Shown one piece after another: positions 8,711-16,752 of a DNA stretch of 64,000 bases. The first letter of the stretch is position 1. Each line of letters opens with the position of its first letter. Below the pieces are notes generated by a model, which saw nothing but the letters and a program-made list of their open reading frames with translations, searched no databases and was not told where the DNA came from. The DNA is from Paraburkholderia atlantica (GTDB taxonomy: Bacteria; Pseudomonadota; Gammaproteobacteria; Burkholderiales; Burkholderiaceae). The stretch covers positions 40,894 to 104,893 of the forward strand of contig NZ_WHNQ01000027.1 of NCBI RefSeq assembly GCF_009362785.1, written 5' to 3'. The position numbers and the translations under genes are program-made.

Positions 8711-9460
8711 TCACAACACCTTGGCTTCGGTCTTCAGCTTCTCGACCAGCGTCTTCACGTCCGGCACCTTCACACCGGCGGAACGCTTCGGAGGCTCGGC
8801 GACTTTCAGCGTCTTCAGACGCGGCGTGACGTCCACACCGAGGTCTTCGGGCTTGATCGTTTCCAGCGGCTTTTTCTTGGCCTTCATGATGTTCGGCAGC
8901 GTCACGTAGCGCGGCTCGTTCAGGCGCAGATCGGTCGTCACCACGGCCGGCAGCGTCAGCGACAGCGTTTCGGCGCCGCCGTCCACTTCACGCGACACCG
9001 TCGCCTTGCCGTCCGCGACAACCACCTTCGACGCGAACGTCGCCTGCGGCAGGTTCGCCAGCGCGGCGAGCATCTGGCCGGTCTGATTGGAGTCGTCGTC
9101 GATGGCCTGTTTGCCGAGGATCACCAGCTGCGGTTGCTCCTTGTCGACCAGCGCCTTGAGCAGCTTCGCGACTGCGAGCGGCTGCAGCTCTACGTTCGAT
9201 TCGATCAGGATCGCGCGGTCCGCACCGATCGCGAGCGCGGTGCGCAGCGTTTCCTGCGACTGCGCAACACCGGCCGACACGGCGATCACTTCGGTCGCCA
9301 CACCCGCTTCCTTCAGACGCACGGCCTCTTCAACCGCGATTTCGTCGAACGGATTCATCGACATTTTCACGTTCGCAATATCGACGCCCGTGCCGTCCGA
9401 TTTCACGCGGACCTTCACGTTGTAGTCGACCACTCTTTTCACTGGCACCAGAATTTTCAT
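8711..9460 (-). CDS. etfB: Electron transfer flavoprotein, beta subunit
   Basis: A 249-residue ETF beta subunit that binds AMP and pairs with EtfA. It begins MKILVPVKRVVDYNVKVR, the usual start; a GTG two codons earlier is less likely. The conserved MNPFDEIAVEEAVRL, LGKQAIDDDSNQTGQMLA and LNEPRYVTLPNIMKAKKKP stretches are present. It is the first gene of etfBA. The promoter region upstream holds a perfect 12-base palindrome right after the -10, so the operon is probably repressed, perhaps by a fatty-acid-responsive TetR-type regulator (inference). Confidence 0.97.
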   Translation of the reverse strand: MKILVPVKRVVDYNVKVRVKSDGTGVDIANVKMSMNPFDEIAVEEAVRLKEAGVATEVIAVSAGVAQSQETLRTALAIGADRAILIESNVELQPLAVAKLLKALVDKEQPQLVILGKQAIDDDSNQTGQMLAALANLPQATFASKVVVADGKATVSREVDGGAETLSLTLPAVVTTDLRLNEPRYVTLPNIMKAKKKPLETIKPEDLGVDVTPRLKTLKVAEPPKRSAGVKVPDVKTLVEKLKTEAKVL

Positions 9461-9583
9461 GCACACGCTCCAAAGTTACGAATACGTCAACCCGACGAAC
9501 ATTATAGCGACTGCCCTGATGGCAGCCGTGTCGCGGGCGCTCTGCGGGAGGATATCGCTCCTCCGCGGCGTGACGGCAATATC

Positions 9584-9595
9584 GAACGATCGTTC
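9584..9595. promoter_or_regulatory. Perfect palindrome at etfB transcription start, candidate repressor operator
   Basis: GAACGATCGTTC is a perfect 12-base palindrome lying immediately downstream of the predicted etfB -10 (9602 to 9597). The size, symmetry and position fit an operator for a TetR-family repressor. Comparative work has proposed the TetR-type regulator FadP for fatty-acid genes of beta-proteobacteria; whether this is its motif I cannot confirm here. Confidence 0.6.
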
Positions 9596-9596
9596 T

Positions 9597-9626
9597 ATTT
9601 TAATCTCTAAAAAACCCGGGAGACAA
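9597..9626 (-). promoter_or_regulatory. Predicted etfB promoter
   Basis: Minus-strand -35 TTGTCT (9626 to 9621) and -10 TAAAAT (9602 to 9597) with an 18-base spacer. The -35 hexamer falls in the loop of the metQ terminator hairpin, so terminator and promoter share the same bases. Confidence 0.5.
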
Positions 9627-9635
9627 CCCCGGGTT
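9609..9635 (-). terminator. Rho-independent terminator after metQ
   Basis: AACCCGGG and CCCGGGTT form a stem with a seven-base loop; on the minus strand it ends in six T. It lies 62 bases after the metQ stop and closes the metNIQ operon. Confidence 0.85.
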
Positions 9636-9696
9636 CCGAATCCGACCTCTAATTTCGCATCGCCGTCGTGTTCTGCGAGGTCCGTGGACCATTGCA

Positions 9697-10494
9697 TCAC
9701 CAGGAGGTGATCACCGCGCCGCCGAATTTGCTGTCGACGAACTGCTTCACTTCCGGCGAGTGGTACGCCGCGACGAGCTTGGCGACCCACGGCTTGTTCT
9801 TGTCCGCTTCGCGGATCGCGATCACGTTCACGTACGGACCTTTCGGGTCCTCGATCGCGATGGCGTCCTGCTTCGGCTTGAGGCCCGCTTCCATCGCGAA
9901 GTTGGTGTTGATCGCGGCGGCATCGACGTCGCCCAGCGAACGCGGAATCTGCGCCGCGTCCAGCTCGACGATCTTCAGCTTCTTCGGATTGTCGACGATG
10001 TCGAGCGGCGTCGCCTTCAGGCCGGCATCGGCGCGCAGCTTCAGCAAGCCCTGCTTCTGCAATAGCAGAAGCGCGCGGCCGCCGTTGGTCGGATCGTTCG
10101 GCACGGCGATCTTCGCGCCCGGCTGCAGTTCCGCGAGCGACTTCACCTTCTTCGAGTAGATGCCCATCGGGTACGTGACCGTATCGGCGATACGGATCAG
10201 CTTGTAGCCACGGTCCTTCACCTGCGCCTGCAAGTACGGGTCGTGCTGGTAGCTGTTCGCGTCCAGATCGCCGCTCGCGAGCGCAGCGTTCGGCTGCACG
10301 TAATCGGAGAATTCGACGATCTTGATGGTGAGGCCGTTCTTCGCGGCGACCGTCTTCACGACATCCATGATCTGCGCGTGCGGGCCGCCAGTGACGCCGA
10401 CCTTGATCGTGTCGTCGGCATGCGCCGCGGTGGTGGCGAAGAGGGTTGCCGCGCCCAGCGCGGCGGCCAGCTTGAGAATGAAGCGACGTTGCAT
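9697..10494 (-). CDS. metQ: Methionine ABC transporter substrate-binding protein
   Basis: A 265-residue MetQ/NlpA-family binding protein that captures D/L-methionine in the periplasm and delivers it to MetNI. The mature part starts near DDTIKVGVTGG and shows the family stretches GPHAQIMDVVK, LDANSYQHDPYLQ, IAVPNDPTNGGRALLLLQ and AAINTNFAMEAGL. The signal peptide ends TTAAHA (residues 22-27) and no lipobox cysteine is visible, unlike the lipoprotein MetQ of E. coli, so this one may be soluble in the periplasm. It is the last gene of metN-metI-metQ, 48 bases after metI. Confidence 0.93.
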   Translation of the reverse strand: MQRRFILKLAAALGAATLFATTAAHADDTIKVGVTGGPHAQIMDVVKTVAAKNGLTIKIVEFSDYVQPNAALASGDLDANSYQHDPYLQAQVKDRGYKLIRIADTVTYPMGIYSKKVKSLAELQPGAKIAVPNDPTNGGRALLLLQKQGLLKLRADAGLKATPLDIVDNPKKLKIVELDAAQIPRSLGDVDAAAINTNFAMEAGLKPKQDAIAIEDPKGPYVNVIAIREADKNKPWVAKLVAAYHSPEVKQFVDSKFGGAVITSW

Positions 10495-10542
10495 GATGGA
10501 CCTTTTCCGAATCTCTATTAGCGGGCTTCCGAACGCCCTTGT

Positions 10543-11196
10543 TTATTTATGGCTCAAACGACGCACGAGCCAATCCCCAAACGACTGCACCAGCTGCACG
10601 AACACGATCAGGATCAGCACGACCGCGAGCATCACTTCCGGCAGGAAGCGCTGATAGCCGTAGCGGATGCCGAGGTCGCCAAGACCACCGCCGCCGATCG
10701 CGCCCGCCATCGCCGAATAGCCGACCAGCGACACGAACGTGATCGTCAAGCCGGCGACTACGCCCGGCAGCGATTCCGGCAACAGCACCTTGAAGACGAT
10801 CTGACTGGTGGTCGCGCCCATCGCCTGGGCCGCCTCGATGAGCCCGCGATCGACCTCGCGCAGCGCCGTCTCGACCAGACGCGCGATGAACGGCGCGGCG
10901 GCGATCGTCAGCGGCACGATCGCCGCCGCGGTGCCGATCGACGAGCCGACGACGAGCCGCGTAAACGGAATCACCGCGACCAGCAGGATGATGAAAGGTG
11001 TGGAGCGCACCGCATTGACGATCACGCCCATCACGCGATTCACCGCGACGTTTTCGAGCACGCCCTGACGGTCGGTCAGATACAGCAGCACGCCGAGCGG
11101 CACGCCAACCACGGCGCCAATCAGTCCGGAGATGCCCACCATGATGAGCGTCTCCCAGAACGACTGGACGAACATATCGAACATTTCACTCAACAT
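10543..11196 (-). CDS. metI: Methionine ABC transporter permease
   Basis: A 217-residue inner-membrane permease of the methionine uptake transporter with about five membrane helices. The permease EAA-loop, which contacts the ATPase, is visible as REVDRGLIEAAQAMGAT (about residues 113-129), and the family sequence GVPLGVLL and NAVRSTPFIILLVA precede it. The start overlaps the end of metN by 11 bases, which suggests translational coupling. Length is normal for MetI. Confidence 0.95.
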   Translation of the reverse strand: MLSEMFDMFVQSFWETLIMVGISGLIGAVVGVPLGVLLYLTDRQGVLENVAVNRVMGVIVNAVRSTPFIILLVAVIPFTRLVVGSSIGTAAAIVPLTIAAAPFIARLVETALREVDRGLIEAAQAMGATTSQIVFKVLLPESLPGVVAGLTITFVSLVGYSAMAGAIGGGGLGDLGIRYGYQRFLPEVMLAVVLILIVFVQLVQSFGDWLVRRLSHK

Positions 11197-12220
11197 GCGA
11201 GAGCTCCTCCACTACGACACCCTGCTCGCGCAGAAACGTGATCGCCTGCGCGACCTTGGTCGGGTCGCCGCCCGCCAGAACCGCGAGCGAGCCGAACGCC
11301 TGCCCCTGGATCTCGTCGATCTGGCCGTGCAGGATGTTGAAGTCGAGTTCGTAGCGGCGAATCGTCTCCGACAGGATCGGTTGATCGACGCCGGAACCAG
11401 TGAACGCGAGGCGCAACAGATGACCGCTGCCGGTCTTCAGGCGCTGCGCGACGCGCGCCTTCATGGCGGGCGGCAGCTCCTGCGCGATCACGTCGCCGAT
11501 CAGCGCGCGCGTGACTTCGTGGTGCGGCTGCAGGAACACGTCGATCACCTTGCCTTCTTCGACGACGCGGCCCGCGTCGAGCACCGCGACGCGATCGCAG
11601 ACCTGCTTGATCACGTCCATCTGGTGCGTGATCAGCACGACCGTCAGGTTCAGTTCGCGATTGATGCGCTTCAGCAGATCAAGAATGGCGCGCGTGGTTT
11701 CGGGGTCGAGCGCGGAAGTCGCCTCGTCCGACAGCAGCACCTTCGGCTTGCTCGCAAGCGCCCGCGCAATGCCCACGCGCTGCTTCTGCCCGCCGCTGAT
11801 CTGCGCCGGATAGCGGTCCTTCTGCGCCGACAGTCCGACGAGCTCGAGTAGCGGCAGAACGTTGGCCTCGATTTCGTCGCGCTTCATGCCCGCCAGTTCG
11901 AGCGGCAGCGCGACATTCTCATACACGGTGCGCGACGACAACAGATTGAAGTGCTGGAAGATCATGCCGATCTCGCGACGCGCGTCGCGCAGTTGCGCGG
12001 CGGGCAGCGTCGTCAGATCGCGGCCGTTGACGAGGATGTTGCCCTCGGATGGGCGCGTCAACAGGTTGATCGTGCGCACGAGCGTGCTCTTGCCCGCGCC
12101 GCTGCGGCCGATGATGCCGAACACCTCGCCCGCCGGAATCGTCAGATTGACGTTGTGCAGCGCTTCGACCCAGCCCCGGGGTCCGGCGAACCGCTGGGAA
12201 ACATTGCGTATTTCGATCAT
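11186..12220 (-). CDS. metN: Methionine ABC transporter ATP-binding protein
   Basis: A 344-residue ABC ATPase energising methionine import. Walker A is GRSGAGKST, the ABC signature ISGGQKQR and Walker B VLLSDEATSALD; the C-terminal 75 residues form the NIL domain that binds methionine and gives transinhibition in E. coli MetN. The ATG at 12220 starts MIEIRNVSQRF; the in-frame extension upstream lies in a GC-rich hairpin and is not conserved-looking. First gene of the operon. Confidence 0.96.
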   Translation of the reverse strand: MIEIRNVSQRFAGPRGWVEALHNVNLTIPAGEVFGIIGRSGAGKSTLVRTINLLTRPSEGNILVNGRDLTTLPAAQLRDARREIGMIFQHFNLLSSRTVYENVALPLELAGMKRDEIEANVLPLLELVGLSAQKDRYPAQISGGQKQRVGIARALASKPKVLLSDEATSALDPETTRAILDLLKRINRELNLTVVLITHQMDVIKQVCDRVAVLDAGRVVEEGKVIDVFLQPHHEVTRALIGDVIAQELPPAMKARVAQRLKTGSGHLLRLAFTGSGVDQPILSETIRRYELDFNILHGQIDEIQGQAFGSLAVLAGGDPTKVAQAITFLREQGVVVEELSHVE

Positions 12221-12230
12221 GGACAAACGA

Positions 12231-12283
12231 AAACGGCGGAGGCTGCCGGCGAGCATCGTGCTCCCGACAAGCGGCCGCCGTTT
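12231..12283. promoter_or_regulatory. Inverted repeat in the metN leader
   Basis: AAACGGCGG (12231-12239) and CCGCCGTTT (12275-12283) are perfect complements around a 35-base insert that itself contains GAGCA/TGCTC. On the minus strand the hairpin lies 11 bases upstream of the metN start codon and could control translation or transcription. On the plus strand it is followed by CTTTTAT and could act as a weak terminator. No known SAM riboswitch consensus was recognised. Confidence 0.45.
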
Positions 12284-12457
12284 CTTTTATTGGGATTTAA
12301 GGTCGCCATTCTACCGCAGCGGCGACATACCCTTTAATAATCAATTCCGATCTTTTCATAACCTGAGGGCATTAGAGCCGCGCCTTATGCACAAACCTCG
12401 CGCGCGTCGCGCCGCTGCGACTATGATCGGGCCACCCCCTCCGCACAGGCTGCCACC

Positions 12458-13363
12458 ATGCAGAATTCCCCGAGCCACACCGTGCGCGCGAGCGCCGGCA
12501 GTCTTAAGAAAGACGCGCCGCAGCGCGCGTCGGTCACGACCGGCGATGGCATCGAGTTGCCGCTGTATCGCTGGCAGCCGAACGGCCCGATACGCGCGAC
12601 GGTCGCGCTGCTGCACGGCCTCGCCGAGCACGCCGGCCGTTACGCGGCCGTCGCGGACCGGCTCAACGCGGCGGGCATCGAACTCGTCGCGATCGATCTG
12701 CGCGGCCACGGCCACGCGCCCGGCAGGCGGGTCTATGTGAAACGCTTCGACGACTACCTGCTCGATGCGCAGGCGCTGCTCGATGCCGCCGCGCAAAGCT
12801 GCGCGCCGCTCTTCCTGATGGGTCACAGCATGGGTGGCGCGGTGGCCGCGCTGTACGCGATCGAACGTCTCGGCTCGAGCGGGCGGCGCCTGAGTGGTCT
12901 GATCCTGTCGAGCCCCGCGCTTGCGCCGGGCCGCGACGTGCCGAAGTGGATGCTCGCGCTAAGCCAGCTGATCAGCCGCGTCTATCCGGGCTTCCCGGCG
13001 ATGAAGATCGACCCTACGCTGCTGTCGCGCCTTCAGCCGGTGGTCAAAGCCAACCTCAACGATCCGCTCGTGCATCACGACGCGATTCCGGCGCGCACGG
13101 GCGCCGAGCTGCTGCGCGCGATGGCGCGGATTGAACGTGGCCGCGCGGGGCTGCGCATGCCGCTGCTCGTGTTTCATGGCACCGACGACAAACTGACCGA
13201 GCCCGACGGCAGCCGCGCGTTCGGCGAGCACGCGGGCTCGCCTGACAAGACGCTCACGCTGCATGAGGGCAGCTATCACGAGACGATGAACGACCTCGAC
13301 CGCGATCGGGTGATCGCGGCGCTGGTCGACTGGATTGAAAGACGGTCGGTGGGACGGAGTTGA
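12458..13363 (+). CDS. Alpha/beta hydrolase, monoacylglycerol lipase-like
   Basis: A 301-residue serine hydrolase resembling monoacylglycerol lipase and lysophospholipases (Hydrolase_4 family). The oxyanion HG is at 53-54 in LLHGLAEHAGRY, the DLRGHG turn follows, the nucleophile elbow is GHSMGG with Ser124, the acid is in GTDDKLTEP (about 240) and the base is the His of SYHETMND (about 273). No signal peptide or membrane helix is seen, so it is probably cytoplasmic. It stands alone between metN (divergent) and the convergent crotonase gene. Substrate unproven. Confidence 0.85.
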   Translation: MQNSPSHTVRASAGSLKKDAPQRASVTTGDGIELPLYRWQPNGPIRATVALLHGLAEHAGRYAAVADRLNAAGIELVAIDLRGHGHAPGRRVYVKRFDDYLLDAQALLDAAAQSCAPLFLMGHSMGGAVAALYAIERLGSSGRRLSGLILSSPALAPGRDVPKWMLALSQLISRVYPGFPAMKIDPTLLSRLQPVVKANLNDPLVHHDAIPARTGAELLRAMARIERGRAGLRMPLLVFHGTDDKLTEPDGSRAFGEHAGSPDKTLTLHEGSYHETMNDLDRDRVIAALVDWIERRSVGRS

Positions 13364-13390
13364 GAAGATGCGGCGCCTGGTAGCCGTCGA

Positions 13391-14200
13391 CTACCGCTTC
13401 CACGCCGGCGCGCGTTTGTCGATGAAAGCCTGCACGCCTTCGAGCGCCGAGTCGTCCATCATGTTGCAGGCCATCGTCTGCCCCGCGAGCTGGTACGCGG
13501 CTTCGATACCCATTTCGAGTTGCCGGTAAAACAGGCTCTTGCCAGCGCTGACCGCCTCGACCGGCTTCGCGCAGATGCTCGCGGCGAGCCGCGCGACTTC
13601 GTCGTCGAGCGCGTCGGCTGGGGCGACGCGGTTAACGAGCCCCTGCTTACGCGCTTCGGCGGCGTCGATGAAGTCGCCGGTCAGCAGCATTTCGAGCGCG
13701 GCCTTGCGCGACAGGTTGCGCGAAAGCGGCACCGATGGTGTCGCGCAGAACAATCCGAGGTTCACGCCCGACACGGCAAAGCGCGCGGTCTCGGCGGCGA
13801 CCGCGAGATCGCACATTGCGACGAGCTGGCAGCCGGCCGCGGTCGCGATGCCGTGCACGCGCGCGATCACCGGCTGCGGCATGCGCTGGATCGTCAGCAT
13901 CAGCTTCGTGCAGCGCGCGAATAGCTGCTGGTAGTACGCGAGCGACGGCGCCGCGCGCATTTCCTTCAGGTCGTGGCCCGCGCAGAATGCGCGGCCTGCG
14001 CCGGCGATCACGACCACGCGGGCATCGGTCTTCGCGATGTCGGTCAACGTCTGCTGCAGTTCTTCGAGCAGCGCTTCGGACAGCGCATTGAATGCATCGG
14101 GCCGGTTCATCGTTACGCGCACGACGCCCGGTACGTGATACGCGTCGGGTTCGATGGTGACCAGCGACGCGTCGCCGGTATTGACGGGGTTGACGTTCAT
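13391..14200 (-). CDS. ECHDC3-type enoyl-CoA hydratase/isomerase family protein, catalytic glutamates absent
   Basis: A 269-residue crotonase-fold protein. The CoA and oxyanion-hole segment AGRAFCAGHDLKEMR (about 67-82) and the second oxyanion segment ATAAGCQLVAMCD (about 119-131) are clear. The two glutamates that catalyse hydration in enoyl-CoA hydratase are replaced: the first site is Gln125 (GCQL) and the second is Gly145 (SGVNLGLFC). The whole middle section resembles mammalian ECHDC3 rather than classic hydratases. It may bind acyl-CoA but is unlikely to hydrate enoyl-CoA. It starts three bases after the stop of the deacetylase-family gene, so the two form an operon. Confidence 0.88.
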   Translation of the reverse strand: MNVNPVNTGDASLVTIEPDAYHVPGVVRVTMNRPDAFNALSEALLEELQQTLTDIAKTDARVVVIAGAGRAFCAGHDLKEMRAAPSLAYYQQLFARCTKLMLTIQRMPQPVIARVHGIATAAGCQLVAMCDLAVAAETARFAVSGVNLGLFCATPSVPLSRNLSRKAALEMLLTGDFIDAAEARKQGLVNRVAPADALDDEVARLAASICAKPVEAVSAGKSLFYRQLEMGIEAAYQLAGQTMACNMMDDSALEGVQAFIDKRAPAWKR

Positions 14201-14203
14201 GGC

Positions 14204-15127
14204 TCAGATCTCCGCCAGCGAGCGCACGTGCGCGACCACGCTGCGCCCGAGCGCCGACAGGTTGTAGCCGCCCTCGAGACAACTGACGATGCGCCCGCGC
14301 GCGTAGCGCCGCGCGATCTCGCGCACCTGGTCGGTAATCCACGCGTAATCGTCTTCGACGAGACCCATGTTGCCGAGGTCGTCCTCGCGATGCGCGTCGA
14401 AGCCGGCCGAGATGAACAGCATCTCCGGCCTGAACTCGTGCAGGCGCGGCAACCACAGCATATCGACCGCTTCGCGCACGGCCATGCCGTTCGAGCGTGC
14501 CGGCATCGGCACGTTGCACATGTTGGACGCCTGGTTGTCGGCGCCCGTGAACGGATAGAACGGGTGCTGAAAGATGCTGCACATCAGCACGCGCGGGTCG
14601 CCGGCGAACGCGGCCTCGGTACCGTTGCCGTGATGCACGTCGAAGTCGATGATGGCGACACGTGCGAGACCATGCACGTCGAGCGCGTGGCGCGCGGCGA
14701 TCGCGACGTTGTTGAAGAAGCAGAAGCCCATCGCGCGCGCCGGCTCCGCGTGATGGCCTGGCGGCCGCACGCTGCAGAACGCGTTGTCGTAGCGGCCTTC
14801 GATCACCGCGTCGGTGGCGGCGACGGCCGCGCCCGCCGCGCGCAACGCGGCCCGCAACGTGTGCGGGTTCATCGTCGTGTCGGGATCGATTTCGGCGACG
14901 CCCTCGACCGGCGAGCGGCCGCGGATGTAGTCGACGTGCGCCTGCGTGTGCACGCGCAGCAGCGCGGCCTCGTCGACGAGCGGCGCCGACTCGCGCTCGA
15001 TCAGCGCGTCGATGCGGCTCGCGATCAGCTGATCCTCGATCGCCTGCAGACGCGCGGGACACTCGGGATGCCACTGTCCCATGTCGTGCAGCAGACAGTC
15101 GGGGTGGGAATAGAAACCTGTTGCCAT
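14204..15127 (-). CDS. Histone deacetylase-family amidohydrolase (HDAC/AcuC/AphA-like)
   Basis: A 307-residue zinc-dependent deacetylase. It has the family start STGYYSHPDC-like GFYSHPDCLLH, the active-site histidines of RPPGHHAEPARAMGFCFFNN (His125, His126), and the metal ligands of DFDVHHGNG (Asp163, His165) with a further Asp in ISAGFDAHREDD. Bacterial relatives act on acetylpolyamines, acetylated acetyl-CoA synthetase (AcuC) or unknown acyl substrates, so the substrate stays open. It is the first gene of a two-gene operon with an ECHDC3-type crotonase and is divergent from mltB across 244 bases. Confidence 0.9.
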   Translation of the reverse strand: MATGFYSHPDCLLHDMGQWHPECPARLQAIEDQLIASRIDALIERESAPLVDEAALLRVHTQAHVDYIRGRSPVEGVAEIDPDTTMNPHTLRAALRAAGAAVAATDAVIEGRYDNAFCSVRPPGHHAEPARAMGFCFFNNVAIAARHALDVHGLARVAIIDFDVHHGNGTEAAFAGDPRVLMCSIFQHPFYPFTGADNQASNMCNVPMPARSNGMAVREAVDMLWLPRLHEFRPEMLFISAGFDAHREDDLGNMGLVEDDYAWITDQVREIARRYARGRIVSCLEGGYNLSALGRSVVAHVRSLAEI

Positions 15128-15371
15128 AGTTCGTGTTGTGCGTCTCTTCTACGGCGCGGCGCATGAACTGCGCGCGCGACGTGTCTCCGTCGAGGGGCGC
15201 GCGCCCCCGCGCGCCCACATTCGTCAAGTTACCACACGACGCCGCTGTCGCCGATTCAGCACGGTTTTGCGGGAGCCGTCGGGTATACTTCCCCGACCCG
15301 TTATTCGCCGTTTCGTTCCTGCCGCTTTCCGACTGCTTCCAGCCTTTCACGCATCGCGCTCACTGCTCACC

Positions 15372-16640
15372 ATGACCGTCAAGCTTGCTCTGTCCGCAGG
15401 ATCCCCACGCAACCGGCTTCGCCTCAACACCCTCGCCGCCTCACTGACCGTCGCATCGTGCATGTTCATCGCAGCAAGTCCCGCGAGCGCGCAAAGCGCC
15501 CCGCGCAAAGCATCGGTGCAGCTCGCGCAGAGCCAGCCGCAACAGCCGGTACCGCAAGGGCAAACGTTTGAGGAAGAGATCATTCCGCAGCGCTATGCGA
15601 ACAACGCGAACGTCGATGCGTTCATCAACGAGATGGTCGCGCGCTACGATTTCGACGAAGCGTCGCTGCATGCGCTGTTTGCCGGCGTCAGCTACTCGGC
15701 GACCGCGGTGAAGCTGGTCACGCCGTCGCTGACGCCGTCGGTCAAGAACTGGCGCTCGTATCAGGCGCGCTTTCTCGACCCGGTGCGCGTCAATGCCGGC
15801 GTGCAGTTCTGGCGCGAGAACCGCGCCACGCTGCAGCGCGCGTATCAGGAGTTCGGCGTGCCGCCGGAGATGGTCGTCGGCATCATCGGCGTCGAGACGA
15901 TCTACGGCCGCTACATGGGTAATTTCCGCGTGCTCGATGCGCTGACCACGCTGAGCTTCGACTATCCGAACACCGCGAATCGCGCGGACCGCCAGGCGAC
16001 CTTCCGCAAGAATCTCGAAGACTACCTGGTATGGACGCGCGACGCGCAGATCGACCCGAACACGGTGCTCGGTTCGTACACGGGCGCGATCGGCATTCCG
16101 CAGTTCCTGCCGAGCAGCATCGTCCAATACGCGGTCGACTACGAGGGCAACAAGCACATCGATCTGCGCACGAGTGACGCCGATGCGATCGGCAGCGTCG
16201 CGAACTATCTGCGCCAGAACGGCTGGGAAAGCGGTCGGCCGGTGGTATGGCGAATCGGCTCGGACGCGGGTAGCCTCGGTGTCGCGCAGGCGGCGGCCAC
16301 CGGTCAGCCGGAGCCGCACTGGCCGCTCGACCAGTTGCTTCGCGCCGGCCTCGTGCTGAACGAGCCGAACCTCGACACCGCTTCCGAAGCAGGCACGCCG
16401 GTCACGGTGGTCGATCTGCCGACACCGGGACGCGGCACCGAGTTCGTGCTCGGCCTGAAAAACTTTTACGTGCTCACCCGCTACAACCGCAGCTTCTTCT
16501 ATGCGCTCGCGGTGTATCAGCTGGGTCAGAAGGTCAAAGCGCAGATGGAAGCAATCGACGCGGCGAATGCCGCGAAAGCGGCCAACAACGGCGGCGCGTC
16601 GCGAGGTCAGGCGGATCAGTCGAACTCAGATTCGCAGTGA
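15372..16640 (+). CDS. mltB: Lytic murein transglycosylase B
   Basis: A 422-residue peptidoglycan lytic transglycosylase of the MltB (SLT_2) family, cutting glycan strands to 1,6-anhydro ends. The catalytic glutamate is in MVVGIIGVETIYGRYMGN, and GSYTGAIGIPQFLPSS and RQNGWESGRPV follow in the usual order. The N-terminus holds both a VASC lipobox-like sequence (Cys30) and a later ASPASA signal cut, so membrane anchoring as in E. coli MltB or plain export are both possible. ATG 15372 is chosen over a longer frame from 15138. The C-terminal tail (about 25 residues) is Ala/Asn/Ser-rich. Confidence 0.93.
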   Translation: MTVKLALSAGSPRNRLRLNTLAASLTVASCMFIAASPASAQSAPRKASVQLAQSQPQQPVPQGQTFEEEIIPQRYANNANVDAFINEMVARYDFDEASLHALFAGVSYSATAVKLVTPSLTPSVKNWRSYQARFLDPVRVNAGVQFWRENRATLQRAYQEFGVPPEMVVGIIGVETIYGRYMGNFRVLDALTTLSFDYPNTANRADRQATFRKNLEDYLVWTRDAQIDPNTVLGSYTGAIGIPQFLPSSIVQYAVDYEGNKHIDLRTSDADAIGSVANYLRQNGWESGRPVVWRIGSDAGSLGVAQAAATGQPEPHWPLDQLLRAGLVLNEPNLDTASEAGTPVTVVDLPTPGRGTEFVLGLKNFYVLTRYNRSFFYALAVYQLGQKVKAQMEAIDAANAAKAANNGGASRGQADQSNSDSQ

Positions 16641-16683
16641 GTCGCGCAGCGAGTCGCCATGGGCGCCTCGCGTTGAAGGAGGG

Positions 16684-16713
16684 AAAAAAAGCGCCGGCTC
16701 GACCGGCGCTTTT
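16684..16713. terminator. Bidirectional terminator between mltB and cysM
   Basis: AAAAGCGCCGG and CCGGCGCTTTT around CTCGA form an 11-base stem. T-runs follow on both strands, seven on the minus strand, so it serves the convergent mltB and cysM units. Confidence 0.9.
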
Positions 16714-16752
16714 CATTGGCTCGCGCGCCCGCGAAGGCGCTCGCTGACCCGC

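Noticed and set aside
12221..12457. SAM riboswitch in front of metN
   Set aside because: The hairpin there does not match any SAM riboswitch core that I can recognise; kept only as an unexplained inverted repeat.
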